DNA of 64,000 nt from Paenibacillus pabuli NBRC 13638 (GCF_001514495.1 NZ_BCNM01000003.1:62001-126000), one strand, 5' to 3'; counted from the stretch's first letter, positions 36,894-46,691 are shown. The notes: generated by a model not told the origin, from the letters alone. A program made the numbers and translations.

Positions 36894-36953
36894 TTGAAAC
36901 GTTTCCAATTTATATGAAGCGCTTCCATTATAATTGAAACGTTTCCAATTCAA
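36894..36953 (-). promoter_or_regulatory. Promoter with three LacI-type operators
   Basis: TTGAAACGTTTCCAA at 36894-36908 and 36934-36948 and ATGAAGCGCTTCCAT at 36914-36928 have centres exactly 20 bases apart. On the minus strand TTGAAT (36948-36953) and TATAAT (36927-36932), 15 bases apart, place one operator between -35 and -10 and two just downstream. Binding would block the fructan operon. Confidence 0.8.
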
Positions 36954-36966
36954 CATGAGAAAAACG

Positions 36967-36990
36967 TCACCCGGCTAATCCACCCGGTGA
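36967..36990 (-). terminator. Terminator of the lacI-type gene
   Basis: On the minus strand TCACCGGG and CCGGGTGA pair with one bulged base and are followed by CGTTTTTC. It lies 23 bases past the repressor stop. Confidence 0.75.
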
Positions 36991-37012
36991 AGCTTTTTGT
37001 TCTCAGGAACCA

Positions 37013-37981
37013 TCAAGTCGTTTCACCTTGTCTAAATATGACTGGAAGACGATAAACTTCCCGGTCCAATGGTTCCCCATCGATCTTTTTGTAGAGCAGC
37101 CTGATCGTCGTACGTGCCATCTCCTCTACAGGTTGTCTGATCGTTGACAATATTGGATGGAAATAAGGATGATCCTGAATGCCATCATATCCGATGACCT
37201 TTACATCCTCCGGAACGCGAATGCCCTGCCTGCCGGCTCTTTCTATATATTTGGCGGCGAACATATCCGTAATGGCAAAAATACCATCCACATCCCCATG
37301 CTCTTTTAGAAACTCACCATAATAGGCATCATCATCCAAAACCGGGTCTGGCTTCTCGTATACAATGTAGTCAACCCCCATGGTTCTGGCTTCCTGAATG
37401 AAACCTTCTCTCCGATTCATGGTTTCACTGAAAACAGAAGTGACACTCCCCATAAAAGCAGGTTTTTTGGCTCCTGCTTTGACAAGTTCCCTTAACGCCA
37501 GACGCCCTCCTTCATAATTGTCCGACGTAACACATGTGATTTTCTTGTTGAAGTGTCTGTCGATACTGACAATCGGAATGTCATTGCTGACGTAATTTTC
37601 GATATCGTTGTACGTAATGCCGACAATACCCGCCACTTTGTTTTGCTGGAGCATATCCAGATAATATAATTCCTTTTCAGGTTTGCCACCGCTATTGCAC
37701 AGCATGAGCTTGAAACCTTCCCGATCCAGCTCATCTTCAATGTAATAAGCCAGTTCGGAAAAAAAAGGATGCCAGATACTCGGGAGCAGCAGGGCTACCA
37801 TCTTGGACTTCCGCATTTTGAAGTTTCGGGCAATCTCATTAGGGATATAATTCAACTCTTGTATGGCCTTCTCGACTTTTCTGCGTGTTGCGGGTTTAAC
37901 GGCGCCCGAATTGTTAATAACACGGGACACGGTTCCTACAGCTACACCAGCTAAGCTGGCTACATCTTTAATACTTGACAT
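37013..37981 (-). CDS. LacI-family repressor of the fructan locus
   Basis: A 322-residue repressor. The N-terminal helix-turn-helix and hinge are typical (IKDVASLAGVAVGTVSRVIN, then KVEKAIQELNYIPNEIARNF), followed by a sugar-binding core. It is transcribed toward the importer operon and has operators both before its own gene and before that operon, so it should repress both until an inducing sugar binds. The inducer is probably fructose-containing, by context only. Confidence 0.93.
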   Translation of the reverse strand: MSSIKDVASLAGVAVGTVSRVINNSGAVKPATRRKVEKAIQELNYIPNEIARNFKMRKSKMVALLLPSIWHPFFSELAYYIEDELDREGFKLMLCNSGGKPEKELYYLDMLQQNKVAGIVGITYNDIENYVSNDIPIVSIDRHFNKKITCVTSDNYEGGRLALRELVKAGAKKPAFMGSVTSVFSETMNRREGFIQEARTMGVDYIVYEKPDPVLDDDAYYGEFLKEHGDVDGIFAITDMFAAKYIERAGRQGIRVPEDVKVIGYDGIQDHPYFHPILSTIRQPVEEMARTTIRLLYKKIDGEPLDREVYRLPVIFRQGETT

Positions 37982-38014
37982 CTAACCCCCCCGCCTATCT
38001 CTCTGATGGAATTC

Positions 38015-38043
38015 ATAATAACACCTAATTGGAAACGTTTCAA
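38015..38043 (-). promoter_or_regulatory. Promoter and operator of the lacI-type gene
   Basis: On the minus strand TTGAAA (38038-38043) and TATTAT (38015-38020) are 17 bases apart. The operator TTGGAAACGTTTCAA at 38029-38043 covers the -35 element, which implies autoregulation by the same repressor. Confidence 0.75.
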
Positions 38044-38329
38044 TATTTTTTCGAAAACATTAAATCAACAATTTTATACCTCACACACTTTCGCACCCAA
38101 AGCTTCTAGAAAAGCGTTCACAGGTACCATCACTCGGCCACTTTGCTCTACACTTCTGCTTTGAAACGCTGAACTTTGGCGTACAGACAATAGCGCCGGG
38201 CAGCGATACTTCCCAAAGGCAGAAACAACAGTGCACTGATGGATTAGCTCTCTTGACCTCTTCCATCCAGGGGCTTAGCGTGGGTATGCAAGGTTCCATG
38301 AAGTATGATGGTGATGATGAGCATATGGA
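38044..38329. other. Intergenic stretch without a supported gene
   Basis: No intact gene is supported here. A minus-strand frame of 80 codons (38148-38387) is interrupted by a single in-frame TAA at 38244-38246. Its translation looks like two hydrophobic helices (IHMLIITIILHG and ISALLFLPLG) and a basic tail. It may be a decayed small membrane-protein gene, but it overlaps the terminator of the acetyltransferase gene. Confidence 0.3.
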
Positions 38330-38367
38330 TTCCAAAATAAAACAAGCTGGCTCCGTCAGGAACCAGC
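38330..38367 (-). terminator. Terminator of the Vat-like gene
   Basis: GCTGGCTCC (38346-38354) pairs with GGAACCAGC (38359-38367) with one mismatch and a four-base loop. On the minus strand TTGTTTTATTTT follows. Confidence 0.85.
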
Positions 38368-38406
38368 CATAGCTTCGTTTTTGCAAATCAATTCTTGTTC
38401 GCCAAC

Positions 38407-39051
38407 CTACTTGCTCTTCAGCAGCTCACGCAATGTCTGCGGATCATATGTAGAGACCAGTTGTTCCAAATGTGCGTCCAGCCACGCCTCATCCTGATCC
38501 CACCATTTCAGCTCCAGCAGCAAAGCAATGATCTCATCATTGAAGCGCTGTTTGATTGGCTTGGCCGGGTTGCCTCCTACAATGGTGTAGGGCTCGATGT
38601 CCTTGGTGACTGTCGCATTGGAAGCGACGATCGCACCGTCTCCGATGGTTACACCGGGCATGATAGTTACATTCTGCCCAACCCAGACGTCGTTCCCCAA
38701 TACAGTATCTCCCTTAAAAGGCAGTTGATCCAGCGTAGGTGTCACTCTCTCCCAACCCCCACCGAAAATATTGAATGGATAGGTCGTCATCCCCTCCATC
38801 CGATGATTGGCACCATTCATAATGAATGTCACGCCTTCGGCAATTGCACAAAACTTGCCAATCACCAGACGATCACCCAGGAAATCATAATGATGCTGAA
38901 TGCGGTCATAAAATTGCTCGGGTGGATGACTGTTGTCACTATAGTACGTATAGTCACCGATGTCGACATTGGGGCGCTGCGGCAAATTTTGAATGTAACA
39001 GACGGTTCGGATATTCTCGTTTGGGAAAAGCTTGGTTTTATCGGGAGCCAT
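38407..39051 (-). CDS. vat: Vat-like streptogramin A / xenobiotic acetyltransferase
   Basis: A 214-residue left-handed beta-helix acetyltransferase close to Vat(A)-type enzymes in length and motifs: IGKFCAIAEGVTFIMNGANH (containing the catalytic His of NGANH), YPFNIFGGGWE, NDVWVGQNVTIMPGV and PYTIVGGNPAKPIKQRF. Vat enzymes inactivate group A streptogramins by acetylation from acetyl-CoA; related Paenibacillus enzymes are known. The start at 39051 has AAGGAGGGG six bases before it; an upstream in-frame ATG at 39111 lacks one. It forms its own unit. Other xenobiotic acetyltransferases share these motifs, so the exact drug is uncertain. Confidence 0.88.
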   Translation of the reverse strand: MAPDKTKLFPNENIRTVCYIQNLPQRPNVDIGDYTYYSDNSHPPEQFYDRIQHHYDFLGDRLVIGKFCAIAEGVTFIMNGANHRMEGMTTYPFNIFGGGWERVTPTLDQLPFKGDTVLGNDVWVGQNVTIMPGVTIGDGAIVASNATVTKDIEPYTIVGGNPAKPIKQRFNDEIIALLLELKWWDQDEAWLDAHLEQLVSTYDPQTLRELLKSK

Positions 39052-39186
39052 ATCTGTCCCCTCCTTTTTCCTCATTGTACCAGAAAGAATAACGTGTCTT
39101 ATAGATTTCAAGAAGAATGCTGCTGATAGAAATTTATGATGGCATGGAAGGCGAGGAACGGGTTTCCTTTTCCTTAACCAACAACA

Positions 39187-39216
39187 AGGCGGCTCCCCTC
39201 ATAAGGGAAGTCGCCT
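39187..39216 (-). terminator. Terminator of the xylonate/xylosidase operon
   Basis: AGGCGG with TCGCCT and TCCC with GGGA form a hairpin 18 bases past the xylosidase stop. On the minus strand it is followed by TGTTGTTGG, on the plus strand by CTATTTTGG. Confidence 0.7.
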
Positions 39217-39233
39217 CTATTTTGGTCTGGGTT

Positions 39234-40853
39234 CTAATTATGAGGATGTATATCCGTATCGGCGTAGGCCGTTTGGTAGTTCAATTCTTTATATACAAAG
39301 TAATCAAAATCCGCGAGTTTCCGGGTCCCACCCAGATCCTGCGCACAAAGACCGATATAGGTTCCCGTAAACCGGATATATTCCGGTGATTCATCGGACA
39401 GATGTGTGATGTCAATCCACCCGCCTGCCGGATACCAGGATGGATCATCATCTAACGCATAATAAAAGCAGGCACGATCGCGATCGACCACAACCTTTAA
39501 CCGAATTCTATTCACAGATTCTAATGGGATATCTTCTATTAGTTCGTCATATATCCCATACCTGGATTGAATAATTCCCAAGCACGGTCCCTTCTCTTCA
39601 TGATAAGTTACCCGTAAATAGAGATAGTCTTTGGTATCATAATACAGAATCAATCCGGCCATTTGCTGTGGATGGTCTGGCGCAAATTCCAGACAGGTTT
39701 CGGCTTCACAATTAAAAGCCTGCAGTCTCCGGCCGACCATGCTCTGCCTGTGCGTCGAGCTCATGGACTCCGTTCCGCGTAAGCGCAAGTAACCGGGACG
39801 TTCCGTCAGGCTGAGCCAGGTCGGATCCGGTGGTATACGAAGTGTATTCCAATCGTTCCGGAGCTCGAATTGATCGAAGTGGTCCATTGCCGCTGCCGGC
39901 TCAAATGGATGTGCCTTGATCTTCGGTGCAGGCACCTGAACCTGGGGATATCGGTCACCGCCTGCAAGCCTCAACCAGCCGTCCTCGCTCCAAGTGCACT
40001 GCTGAAGAGCGGTCTCACGTCCAAGTATGCAATATTTTTGATTCACTGGTCGGCCGACCAGATGGGCCATGTACCATTCGCCGGTGTGCGTTTCGACGAG
40101 ACTGCCGTGACCGGCCTTTTGCAGATCTAAATCGGGCCTTCCGTATGACGTGAGGATTGGATTGGTCGGATCGACCTCATAAGGGCCTTGTAACGAATGG
40201 GAACGTGCTACCGTAACCGCATGCTCATAACCCGTTCCCCCTTCAGCCGTTATTAAATAATAATAATCATTGTGCTTATACAGATGCGGCGCCTCCGTCA
40301 GCCCTAATTCGGTTCCCTTAAATATATTAACAGCAGGTCCGACCATCTTTTGTTCCCGGATGGAATATTCCTGGAGTACAATGCCTGAAAACCGGTTTTT
40401 GCCCTTACGGTGATCCCATATCATATTAACCAGCCACTTGCGTCCGTCTTCATCATGAAATAAGGAAGGATCAAAGCCGCTGCTGTTCAGATACACCGGC
40501 TCGGACCAAGGGCCTTCGATATCCGATGCTGTCACAAGGTAATTGTGGGTGTCTTTAAAAGCGCCTACCCGGCTTTTAACATCGGTGTAGATGAGGTAGA
40601 ACATGCCGTTGTCGTAACTTAGGCAGGGAGCCCATACGCCTCCGGAATTAATGTTTCCTTCCATGTTCAGCTGTGTGATGCGTGTCAGTGGAGAAGCGAT
40701 CGGTCGCCAATGCACCAGATCCCGGGAATGGTGAATCCGTACACCCGGAAACCAGTCGAAGGTGGAAGTGGCGATATAATAATCTTCCCCCGCCCTGCAT
40801 ATGGACGGATCGGGATGAAAACCGCGAAGAATGGGGTTGGTGATCATATTCAT
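39234..40853 (-). CDS. xynB: GH43 beta-xylosidase (XynB type)
   Basis: A 539-residue cytoplasmic GH43 enzyme: five-bladed propeller (1 to about 315) and a C-terminal beta-sandwich (about 335-530). Catalytic acids are visible in GFHPDPS (base), SGFDPSLFHDEDG (modulator) and LTEAPHLY (proton donor). Members release xylose from xylo-oligosaccharides and some also arabinose. It is the last gene after the xylonate pathway genes; a 78-base gap without a terminator separates it from the dehydratase. GGAGG lies 11 bases before the ATG. Confidence 0.92.
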   Translation of the reverse strand: MNMITNPILRGFHPDPSICRAGEDYYIATSTFDWFPGVRIHHSRDLVHWRPIASPLTRITQLNMEGNINSGGVWAPCLSYDNGMFYLIYTDVKSRVGAFKDTHNYLVTASDIEGPWSEPVYLNSSGFDPSLFHDEDGRKWLVNMIWDHRKGKNRFSGIVLQEYSIREQKMVGPAVNIFKGTELGLTEAPHLYKHNDYYYLITAEGGTGYEHAVTVARSHSLQGPYEVDPTNPILTSYGRPDLDLQKAGHGSLVETHTGEWYMAHLVGRPVNQKYCILGRETALQQCTWSEDGWLRLAGGDRYPQVQVPAPKIKAHPFEPAAAMDHFDQFELRNDWNTLRIPPDPTWLSLTERPGYLRLRGTESMSSTHRQSMVGRRLQAFNCEAETCLEFAPDHPQQMAGLILYYDTKDYLYLRVTYHEEKGPCLGIIQSRYGIYDELIEDIPLESVNRIRLKVVVDRDRACFYYALDDDPSWYPAGGWIDITHLSDESPEYIRFTGTYIGLCAQDLGGTRKLADFDYFVYKELNYQTAYADTDIHPHN

Positions 40854-40931
40854 TATAGTAGCAACCTCCAGTATGAAAGTGATGATCTGTACAAAACAGG
40901 TAGGAAAATGTACTAAAATGGGTTGACTTCC

Positions 40932-42905
40932 TTACCACCCCAGCGCTTTTTTGCCAGCTTCCAGGGCGGTTATGATCCGGTCTACATCATACACATTTCC
41001 TCTCCATGTCCCACCGCTGACCGATTGCAGCGCAGCCCACAGCCTGGTATCATCCGGCAAATCTTCATCAGGTCGCATATCCGGATGAAAGGTTCGATGT
41101 GCCAGAATGAGAGCTCCTTCTTCCGGAGACACCTCTGTCTCCCCTTCTCCAACAAAGTTAACGCTGCCCTCCAGCGTGCCCCGATCCACGACGATGTCAA
41201 TCAAGTCTCCGTTCCGGAGCTTGCCGATCGGCCCGCCTGCCAGTGCTTCGGGGCCAACATGGCCAATACACGCTCCGGTGGACACACCGGAGAACCGGGC
41301 ATCCGTGATGAGCGACACATATTTGCCAAAAGGCAGATGCTTGAGCGCAGACGTAAGCTGATACGTTTCCTCCATCCCGGTCCCTGAAGGTCCGCGTCCG
41401 AGCAGGACCACAACGTCACCGGCCAGTACACCGCCTGTTTTTATCGCACGAATCGCCTCACGTTCGGTTGTAAACACCTTGGCCCGGCCACGATGACGAT
41501 ATACGCCATGCTCATCCAGCACAGCAGGGTCAATGGATGTAGATTTGATGACAGAGCCTTCCGGAGCGATATTCCCGGTTGGAAATGTCACGGTCGAGGA
41601 AATCCCAAGACGCTGCGACTGCTCTACACTCATGATGACACTGTCCGGATCAATGCCGTCCTTCTCTTTCAATTGCTTGCGCATGAGATGACGGCGTTCC
41701 GACGATTCCCACCAATCAAGCACCTGGCCCAATGACCTACCTGTCACTGTAGGTACAGACTCATCCAGCAGGCCAAGCTGTCTGAGATGGAGCATGACTT
41801 CGGGGACACCTCCGGCCTGAAAAACCCGAATGGTCGGATGGAAGATCGGTCCGTTCGGCAGGGCACTAACCAGTCTCGGAACATTCTTGTTCACCTGTAT
41901 CCAGTCCTGTACCGTAGGCACAGTTAAACCCGCAGCATGGGCAATAGCCGGTATGTGAAGAAGCAGATTGGTAGATCCGCCGAACGCGGCATGAACGGTC
42001 ATGGCATTGCGAATCGATGCATCTGTGACAATGTCCGCCATCCTCATCCCCTGGGACTCCATGTGTATCAGTGCGCGTGAGGATTGGCGCGCCATTTCGA
42101 ACCAGATGGGCTGCCCGGAAGGGGCAAGTGCAGCATGCGGCACCGTCATGCCCATGGCTTCTGCTACAACCTGGGCTGTTGCCGCAGTACCCAGAAACTG
42201 ACAGCCTCCCCCTGGTGTAGCGCAGGCTCGGCATCCTAACTCCGACGCCATTTCCAAAGAGAGTTCTCCGCTGACGTACCGTGCGCCGATGGTCTGTATT
42301 TTACCGGCGTCCTCTCCATCAAGGGGCGGAAGCGTGACGCCACCGGGAACGATCACGCCCGGAAGCTGCGGCATGCCTGCAAGCGCTAGCATCATCGCCG
42401 GCAGACCTTTGTCACACGTTGCAACGCCGATCACACCTTTACGTGTCGGCAGCGAGCGAATCAGTCTGCGAAACACAATAGCGGCATCGTTCCGGTACGG
42501 GAGCGAGTCGAACATGCCGGTCGTTCCCTGTGATCTGCCGTCACAAGGGTCACTGACATATCCGGCAAACGGGATTCCTCCGCGGCTCGATATTTCTTCT
42601 GCGGCAGCTTTCATCAGCAAGCCGACCTCCCAGTGGCCCGTATGGTAACCGAGAGCTGCGGGACTGCCGTCCTCATTGCGGATACCGCCCTGCGTACTTA
42701 AGATCAGAAACTGTTTCCCATTCAATTCTCCGGGATTCCAGCCCATTCCAACATTCTGGGACATGCCGAACAAGTCGCCGCTTGGAGCATTGCGCAGCAA
42801 ATCATCGGTTAAAGGCAGACGTCCTGCTGCCCCTGGAGCATGTGCTATGATATCGAGGCAGCCTGACTCTTCCTTCCCCATAATCGACATAATCTGTTCG
42901 TACAT
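40932..42905 (-). CDS. yjhG: D-xylonate dehydratase, YjhG/YagF type
   Basis: A 657-residue IlvD/Edd-superfamily dehydratase of the YjhG/YagF branch, which removes water from D-xylonate to give 2-keto-3-deoxy-D-xylonate. Three conserved cysteines that hold the iron-sulfur cluster are seen in [22 protein letters not shown] and [12 protein letters not shown]. The start has GGGAGGG four bases upstream. It sits between the semialdehyde dehydrogenase and xylosidase genes. A related sugar acid such as L-arabinonate remains possible. Confidence 0.9.
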   Translation of the reverse strand: MYEQIMSIMGKEESGCLDIIAHAPGAAGRLPLTDDLLRNAPSGDLFGMSQNVGMGWNPGELNGKQFLILSTQGGIRNEDGSPAALGYHTGHWEVGLLMKAAAEEISSRGGIPFAGYVSDPCDGRSQGTTGMFDSLPYRNDAAIVFRRLIRSLPTRKGVIGVATCDKGLPAMMLALAGMPQLPGVIVPGGVTLPPLDGEDAGKIQTIGARYVSGELSLEMASELGCRACATPGGGCQFLGTAATAQVVAEAMGMTVPHAALAPSGQPIWFEMARQSSRALIHMESQGMRMADIVTDASIRNAMTVHAAFGGSTNLLLHIPAIAHAAGLTVPTVQDWIQVNKNVPRLVSALPNGPIFHPTIRVFQAGGVPEVMLHLRQLGLLDESVPTVTGRSLGQVLDWWESSERRHLMRKQLKEKDGIDPDSVIMSVEQSQRLGISSTVTFPTGNIAPEGSVIKSTSIDPAVLDEHGVYRHRGRAKVFTTEREAIRAIKTGGVLAGDVVVLLGRGPSGTGMEETYQLTSALKHLPFGKYVSLITDARFSGVSTGACIGHVGPEALAGGPIGKLRNGDLIDIVVDRGTLEGSVNFVGEGETEVSPEEGALILAHRTFHPDMRPDEDLPDDTRLWAALQSVSGGTWRGNVYDVDRIITALEAGKKALGW

Positions 42906-42921
42906 GAGACCCTCCCACAGT

Positions 42922-44388
42922 TTATGATTTCACAAAGACTGTTTTGATCGCTGTGAAAAACTCGATGGCCGCTTGCCCCTGTTCCCTGGAGTGTGAGCTA
43001 GACATCTTCATTCCACCGAACGGAGCCTGCAATTCTACGCCGGCCGTTTCCGCATTGATTCTGACCAATCCTGCATCCATATCACGAATGAAAGACAGCA
43101 TAGCTCCAACATTTTGCGTGTAGATGGAAGCACTCAAGCCGTAATCGCTATCGTTAGCCGCTGCGATCGCTTCCTCTAGGGAATCTACTGCCATCAAGGC
43201 AAGCACAGGGCCGAAGATTTCTTCCCGGGCGATGGACATATGTGATTCGACACCTTCAAATACGGTCGGCTGGACATAAAATCCCTCTTCAAGCCCTGGA
43301 CCGTCCGCCCTTTTTCCGCCAGCCAGCAGAACGGCTCCTTCATCCTGTCCTTTTTGGATATAGCTCAGCACGGTCTTGAGCTGTCCTTCGTTCGCACATG
43401 GACCCATCCAGCTTCCGGAAGACATACCGTCGCCCAGTCGAATCTCCTGGATTTGCGATAGGAGCTTTTCTTTAAAGGCATCATATACTTTTCGTTCGAT
43501 AATGACCTTGCTGGTGGCCGTGCATTTCTGGCCCGTCGATTTCAAGCCACCGCTGATTGTGGCCTCAACAGCCAAATCCAAGTCAGCGTCTGCCGCGATG
43601 ATGATCGGGTTTTTCCCGCCCATTTCAAGTTGGTACTTGGCCCCTCTTCCCAGCGCTGCGGCGCCGACCCGCTTGCCCACTTCATTGGAACCTGTGAATG
43701 TAATTCCACCCACATCCGGATGTTCAGCAAGTGCGGAACCGATTACCGAGCCTCTGCCGCATACAAGGTTGAGAACGCCAGCCGGAATGCCCGCCTCCTC
43801 AAAACATTCCAATATTTTAGCCGCAGTGACGGCGGTTTCCTGTGCAGGCTTTAATACAACCGTATTGCCGTAAATCAGGGCCGGGGCCGTCTTCCAAATC
43901 GGAATCGCTACAGGGAAGTTCCACGGAGCAATAACGCCCACAACGCCAAGCGGTACACGGGTCGTAAACATCAGCGCTTCACTGTCCGTCGAAGGAATAA
44001 CATCGCCGGTTTTTCGCATGCCTTCACCAGCGTAATATCTTAAGATGGCGACTCCGCGCATTGTCTCTCCTTTGGCTTCAGGGAGTGTTTTGCCCATTTC
44101 CCTTGTCATTGCCTCCGCAACCTCATCGGCCCGGCGTTCCAGCACATTTGCTGCCTGAAATAGATAGTTACCGCGCTCCGCACCGGTTAACCTCCGCCAA
44201 TCCTTCGCTGCTGCCTTGGCTGCTGCGACAGCCCTGTTCAGATCCTCAACACCCGAGTCTGGTACATACCCCACGACCTCATTCCGATTTGCCGGATTTA
44301 TGCTGGGTTCGCTTTCTCCGGACACAGCCTGCACCCATTCCCCGTTAATATAATTCCTGTATGTCTGCTCTACCTGAAATGCGGTCAT
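42922..44388 (-). CDS. 2-oxoglutarate semialdehyde dehydrogenase
   Basis: A 488-residue NAD(P)-dependent aldehyde dehydrogenase. It has the Rossmann motif [12 protein letters not shown], the catalytic Glu in LEMGGKNPI and the catalytic Cys in [12 protein letters not shown]. Family members such as the 2,5-dioxovalerate dehydrogenases finish the Weimberg route by making 2-oxoglutarate, which fits its neighbours. The ATG at 44388 is used because AGGAGG lies nine bases upstream; an ATG at 44397 directly abuts the ribosome site. Confidence 0.9.
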   Translation of the reverse strand: MTAFQVEQTYRNYINGEWVQAVSGESEPSINPANRNEVVGYVPDSGVEDLNRAVAAAKAAAKDWRRLTGAERGNYLFQAANVLERRADEVAEAMTREMGKTLPEAKGETMRGVAILRYYAGEGMRKTGDVIPSTDSEALMFTTRVPLGVVGVIAPWNFPVAIPIWKTAPALIYGNTVVLKPAQETAVTAAKILECFEEAGIPAGVLNLVCGRGSVIGSALAEHPDVGGITFTGSNEVGKRVGAAALGRGAKYQLEMGGKNPIIIAADADLDLAVEATISGGLKSTGQKCTATSKVIIERKVYDAFKEKLLSQIQEIRLGDGMSSGSWMGPCANEGQLKTVLSYIQKGQDEGAVLLAGGKRADGPGLEEGFYVQPTVFEGVESHMSIAREEIFGPVLALMAVDSLEEAIAAANDSDYGLSASIYTQNVGAMLSFIRDMDAGLVRINAETAGVELQAPFGGMKMSSSHSREQGQAAIEFFTAIKTVFVKS

Positions 44389-44409
44389 GGCATTCATCCT
44401 CCTTATATA

Positions 44410-45285
44410 CTAGTTTGATATGACAGGGTTGATCAGTGTCCCGATATCGCTGATGGATATTTCAATACGGTCCCCAGGTTCAAGCGTAAACTCATTGGGT
44501 GGTACAATGCTTGTTCCTGTCAAAAGTACCGTGCCGTCGAACAGATCGTTGTCCCGCGCCAGGAAAGAGACCAGCTCATCCAGCTTTCGGTTTAATTCAC
44601 CCGTACTCGCTTCACTCTTAACGACCATTTCTCCTTCACGATAGATCCGACAGACGATACTGAATTCATAGGGATTCTGCACCGTTTCCGCTAGTCGAAT
44701 AGCCGGACCTATGGAACAGGAATTGCGCCATATTTTTGCTTGCGGCAGATACAGCGGGTTTTCCCCTTCGATATCGCGGCAGCTCATGTCATTGCCAACG
44801 ATGTACCCCACAATGCTGCCATCAGCGGCAAGCACCAATCCAAGCTCAGGCTCCGGGATCTGCCAAGTGGAATCGCTGCGAAGCGTGACAGCCTCATTAG
44901 GTCCGACGGTCCGGGCTGCTGTGGATTTAAAAAAGATCTCCGGTCTCTCTGCATCATAGACCTTATCGTAAAAGGTCTCCGCATCCAGCTTTCCATCCGT
45001 AGCTTCATAGTTTCGCGCTTCACGGCTCCGCTGATAAGTCACACCCGCCGCCCATACTTCCGGAGATTCCACGGGCGTAATCAGGTGCAGTGAAGTCCAA
45101 TCATCGGTTAGTTCATTTAACGGTTTAAGAGCGCTTTCAATCAGTTGAACGGGTGAAATCCCCTGCTCCCTCGCTTGATAGATCAGAGTCATAAAATCCG
45201 CCTGTGGCAAACGATAGGCCTTTTCATCATCCGTAACGGCTGCCAGCCACTTCTCTTGTCCGTCCAGAAATCGAATAATTCTCAT
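44410..45285 (-). CDS. 2-keto-3-deoxyxylonate dehydratase (FAH family)
   Basis: A 291-residue fumarylacetoacetate hydrolase-fold protein. Metal-binding residues appear in WQIPEPELGLVL and in the DMSCRDIEGENPLYLPQAK stretch. In Weimberg operons such enzymes turn 2-keto-3-deoxy-xylonate or -arabinonate into 2-oxoglutarate semialdehyde. First gene of the operon, 21 bases before the dehydrogenase, with GGGGGCAAG upstream. The FAH fold also occurs in hydrolases, so the role rests on context. Confidence 0.85.
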   Translation of the reverse strand: MRIIRFLDGQEKWLAAVTDDEKAYRLPQADFMTLIYQAREQGISPVQLIESALKPLNELTDDWTSLHLITPVESPEVWAAGVTYQRSREARNYEATDGKLDAETFYDKVYDAERPEIFFKSTAARTVGPNEAVTLRSDSTWQIPEPELGLVLAADGSIVGYIVGNDMSCRDIEGENPLYLPQAKIWRNSCSIGPAIRLAETVQNPYEFSIVCRIYREGEMVVKSEASTGELNRKLDELVSFLARDNDLFDGTVLLTGTSIVPPNEFTLEPGDRIEISISDIGTLINPVISN

Positions 45286-45414
45286 TCAAGCTTGCCCCCA
45301 TTCTCCCCCATCGGGTTGATATTACTACCTTAGCACCAGCTAGAGTACATGACGATGTTCTAATCACTCCAACGACTTACCCTTTTCACGCATTATTTTT
45401 CTGTTAAGATGAAT

Positions 45415-45609
45415 CTATATCAGTTGAACTAAAGATGATTTACATGGACACTCCGATGACAGAATAACCTTCCAATCACTGTTATCCCCAGATTTTTTTG
45501 ATTCCCTCTTCACTAGGGGAAAATCCGGTGATAAAGGCGACCGCTTCGCTTTTTCAGGTTTTTTCTGTCCTCTCCGTTTCTGTGTAAATAGTTAGTTCAA
45601 TTGATATAG
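45415..45609. repeat. MITE-like inverted-repeat element, copy 1
   Basis: A 195-base element bounded by 17-base terminal inverted repeats with one mismatch: CTATATCAGTTGAACTA at the left and TAGTTCAATTGATATAG at the right. Inside it TTATCCCCAGATTTT and AAAATCCGGTGATAA (45482-45534) form a second long hairpin. Related copies are at 54610-54805 and, shortened, at 52822-52884. It fills most of the divergent region between the xylonate operon and its probable AraC regulator. Confidence 0.75.
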
Positions 45610-45656
45610 ACGAAACGGTAAGATGTTGGAATACAGAACATGACGAGGAGGTTCCT

Positions 45657-46571
45657 GTGACCAAGCTCTCGGAAGCCGTATACTTAGGCCGTCTGCCTGA
45701 TGTTCGCATGTCTTTTCAATTATTGGGGCTGCATGCAAGAAAAGTAGATTCCAGCTGGACGTATCCGTCCCATGAGCATTCCATGTATGAAATCCACTGG
45801 ATGCTGGATGGTCAGATGAACATGGTGGTCAACGGACAGTTGTACAGTCAGTCTGTTGGAGACCTTCTGTTCATCCGCCCCGGTATGACCCATTCCTGCA
45901 CCGGTGCCGGACCGCAGGGATTCACTTACTTTTCCGTTCATTTCAGCGTACACGATACCTCCTTTTGCAGAGAACTCAACCGCTGCAGGGACATTTATTA
46001 TCCGGCAGATTCGAATTTAGCTCTGGGACTGTCCTCTTCACTGTGTACACTATATGATCTGGCCACAGAGCACTTATCCAGCCCGCTGTCTTCCTCCAAG
46101 CAGATGAAAGTTCATGCTGCCGTATTCGAATTGCTCGGCTCCCTGGTCGGCCAGTTATCTCAGAACGCATCCATTACCTTATCCAGAAAAGAAACCATCG
46201 CCCATCAAATTGCCGAGCATATTGAGGATTCCGTAAGATATATCCATCTTCATGGTGAAATTCGGGACAGCGAGCGAACCTGGATCCAAGACATTGCCAA
46301 GTCGCTGAACATTAGCCCGTCACAGGTCAATCGAATTTTTCGGCAGGTATACGGCACAGCACCGCGCAAGTTTTTATCAGAAACCCTTCTGAACGAAGCC
46401 CAGCGGCTGTTAAAGCAAACCGACCTGAACATTGACCATATTGCGATGATGCTGGGGTATAAGACCCATGCGCATTTCAGCCGGCAGTTCAAGCGGTGGA
46501 CAGGCATCGCGCCAAGCGAATTCCGCACCCATTCGCAGCAAGCTGCGGCAGCCGACCATCCTGATGATTGA
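45657..46571 (+). CDS. AraC-family regulator
   Basis: A 304-residue AraC/XylS protein with an N-terminal cupin (HEHSMYEIHWMLDGQMNMVV, then DLLFIRPGMTHSC) and a C-terminal double helix-turn-helix (WIQDIAKSLNISPSQVNRIF, then IDHIAMMLGYKTHAHFSRQF and GIAPSEFR). GTG start after GAGGAGG. Divergent from the xylonate operon, so it most likely activates that operon in response to xylose or xylonate; it could also serve the GH43 gene downstream. Confidence 0.9.
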   Translation: MTKLSEAVYLGRLPDVRMSFQLLGLHARKVDSSWTYPSHEHSMYEIHWMLDGQMNMVVNGQLYSQSVGDLLFIRPGMTHSCTGAGPQGFTYFSVHFSVHDTSFCRELNRCRDIYYPADSNLALGLSSSLCTLYDLATEHLSSPLSSSKQMKVHAAVFELLGSLVGQLSQNASITLSRKETIAHQIAEHIEDSVRYIHLHGEIRDSERTWIQDIAKSLNISPSQVNRIFRQVYGTAPRKFLSETLLNEAQRLLKQTDLNIDHIAMMLGYKTHAHFSRQFKRWTGIAPSEFRTHSQQAAAADHPDD

Positions 46572-46691
46572 AGTATCCTTTCATACGAATGGAAAGACTG
46601 TAGACAATACTTTTCCCACAATAGGGAATCAAGCCATTACAGTTACAAAAATATGATCGAAAAAATACGCTGCGGATGTTCAAATTAAATA

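Noticed and set aside
38081..38386. Minus-strand open frame of 101 codons
   Set aside because: No ribosome site, Cys- and Ser-rich without pattern, and it begins inside the terminator of the Vat-like gene.
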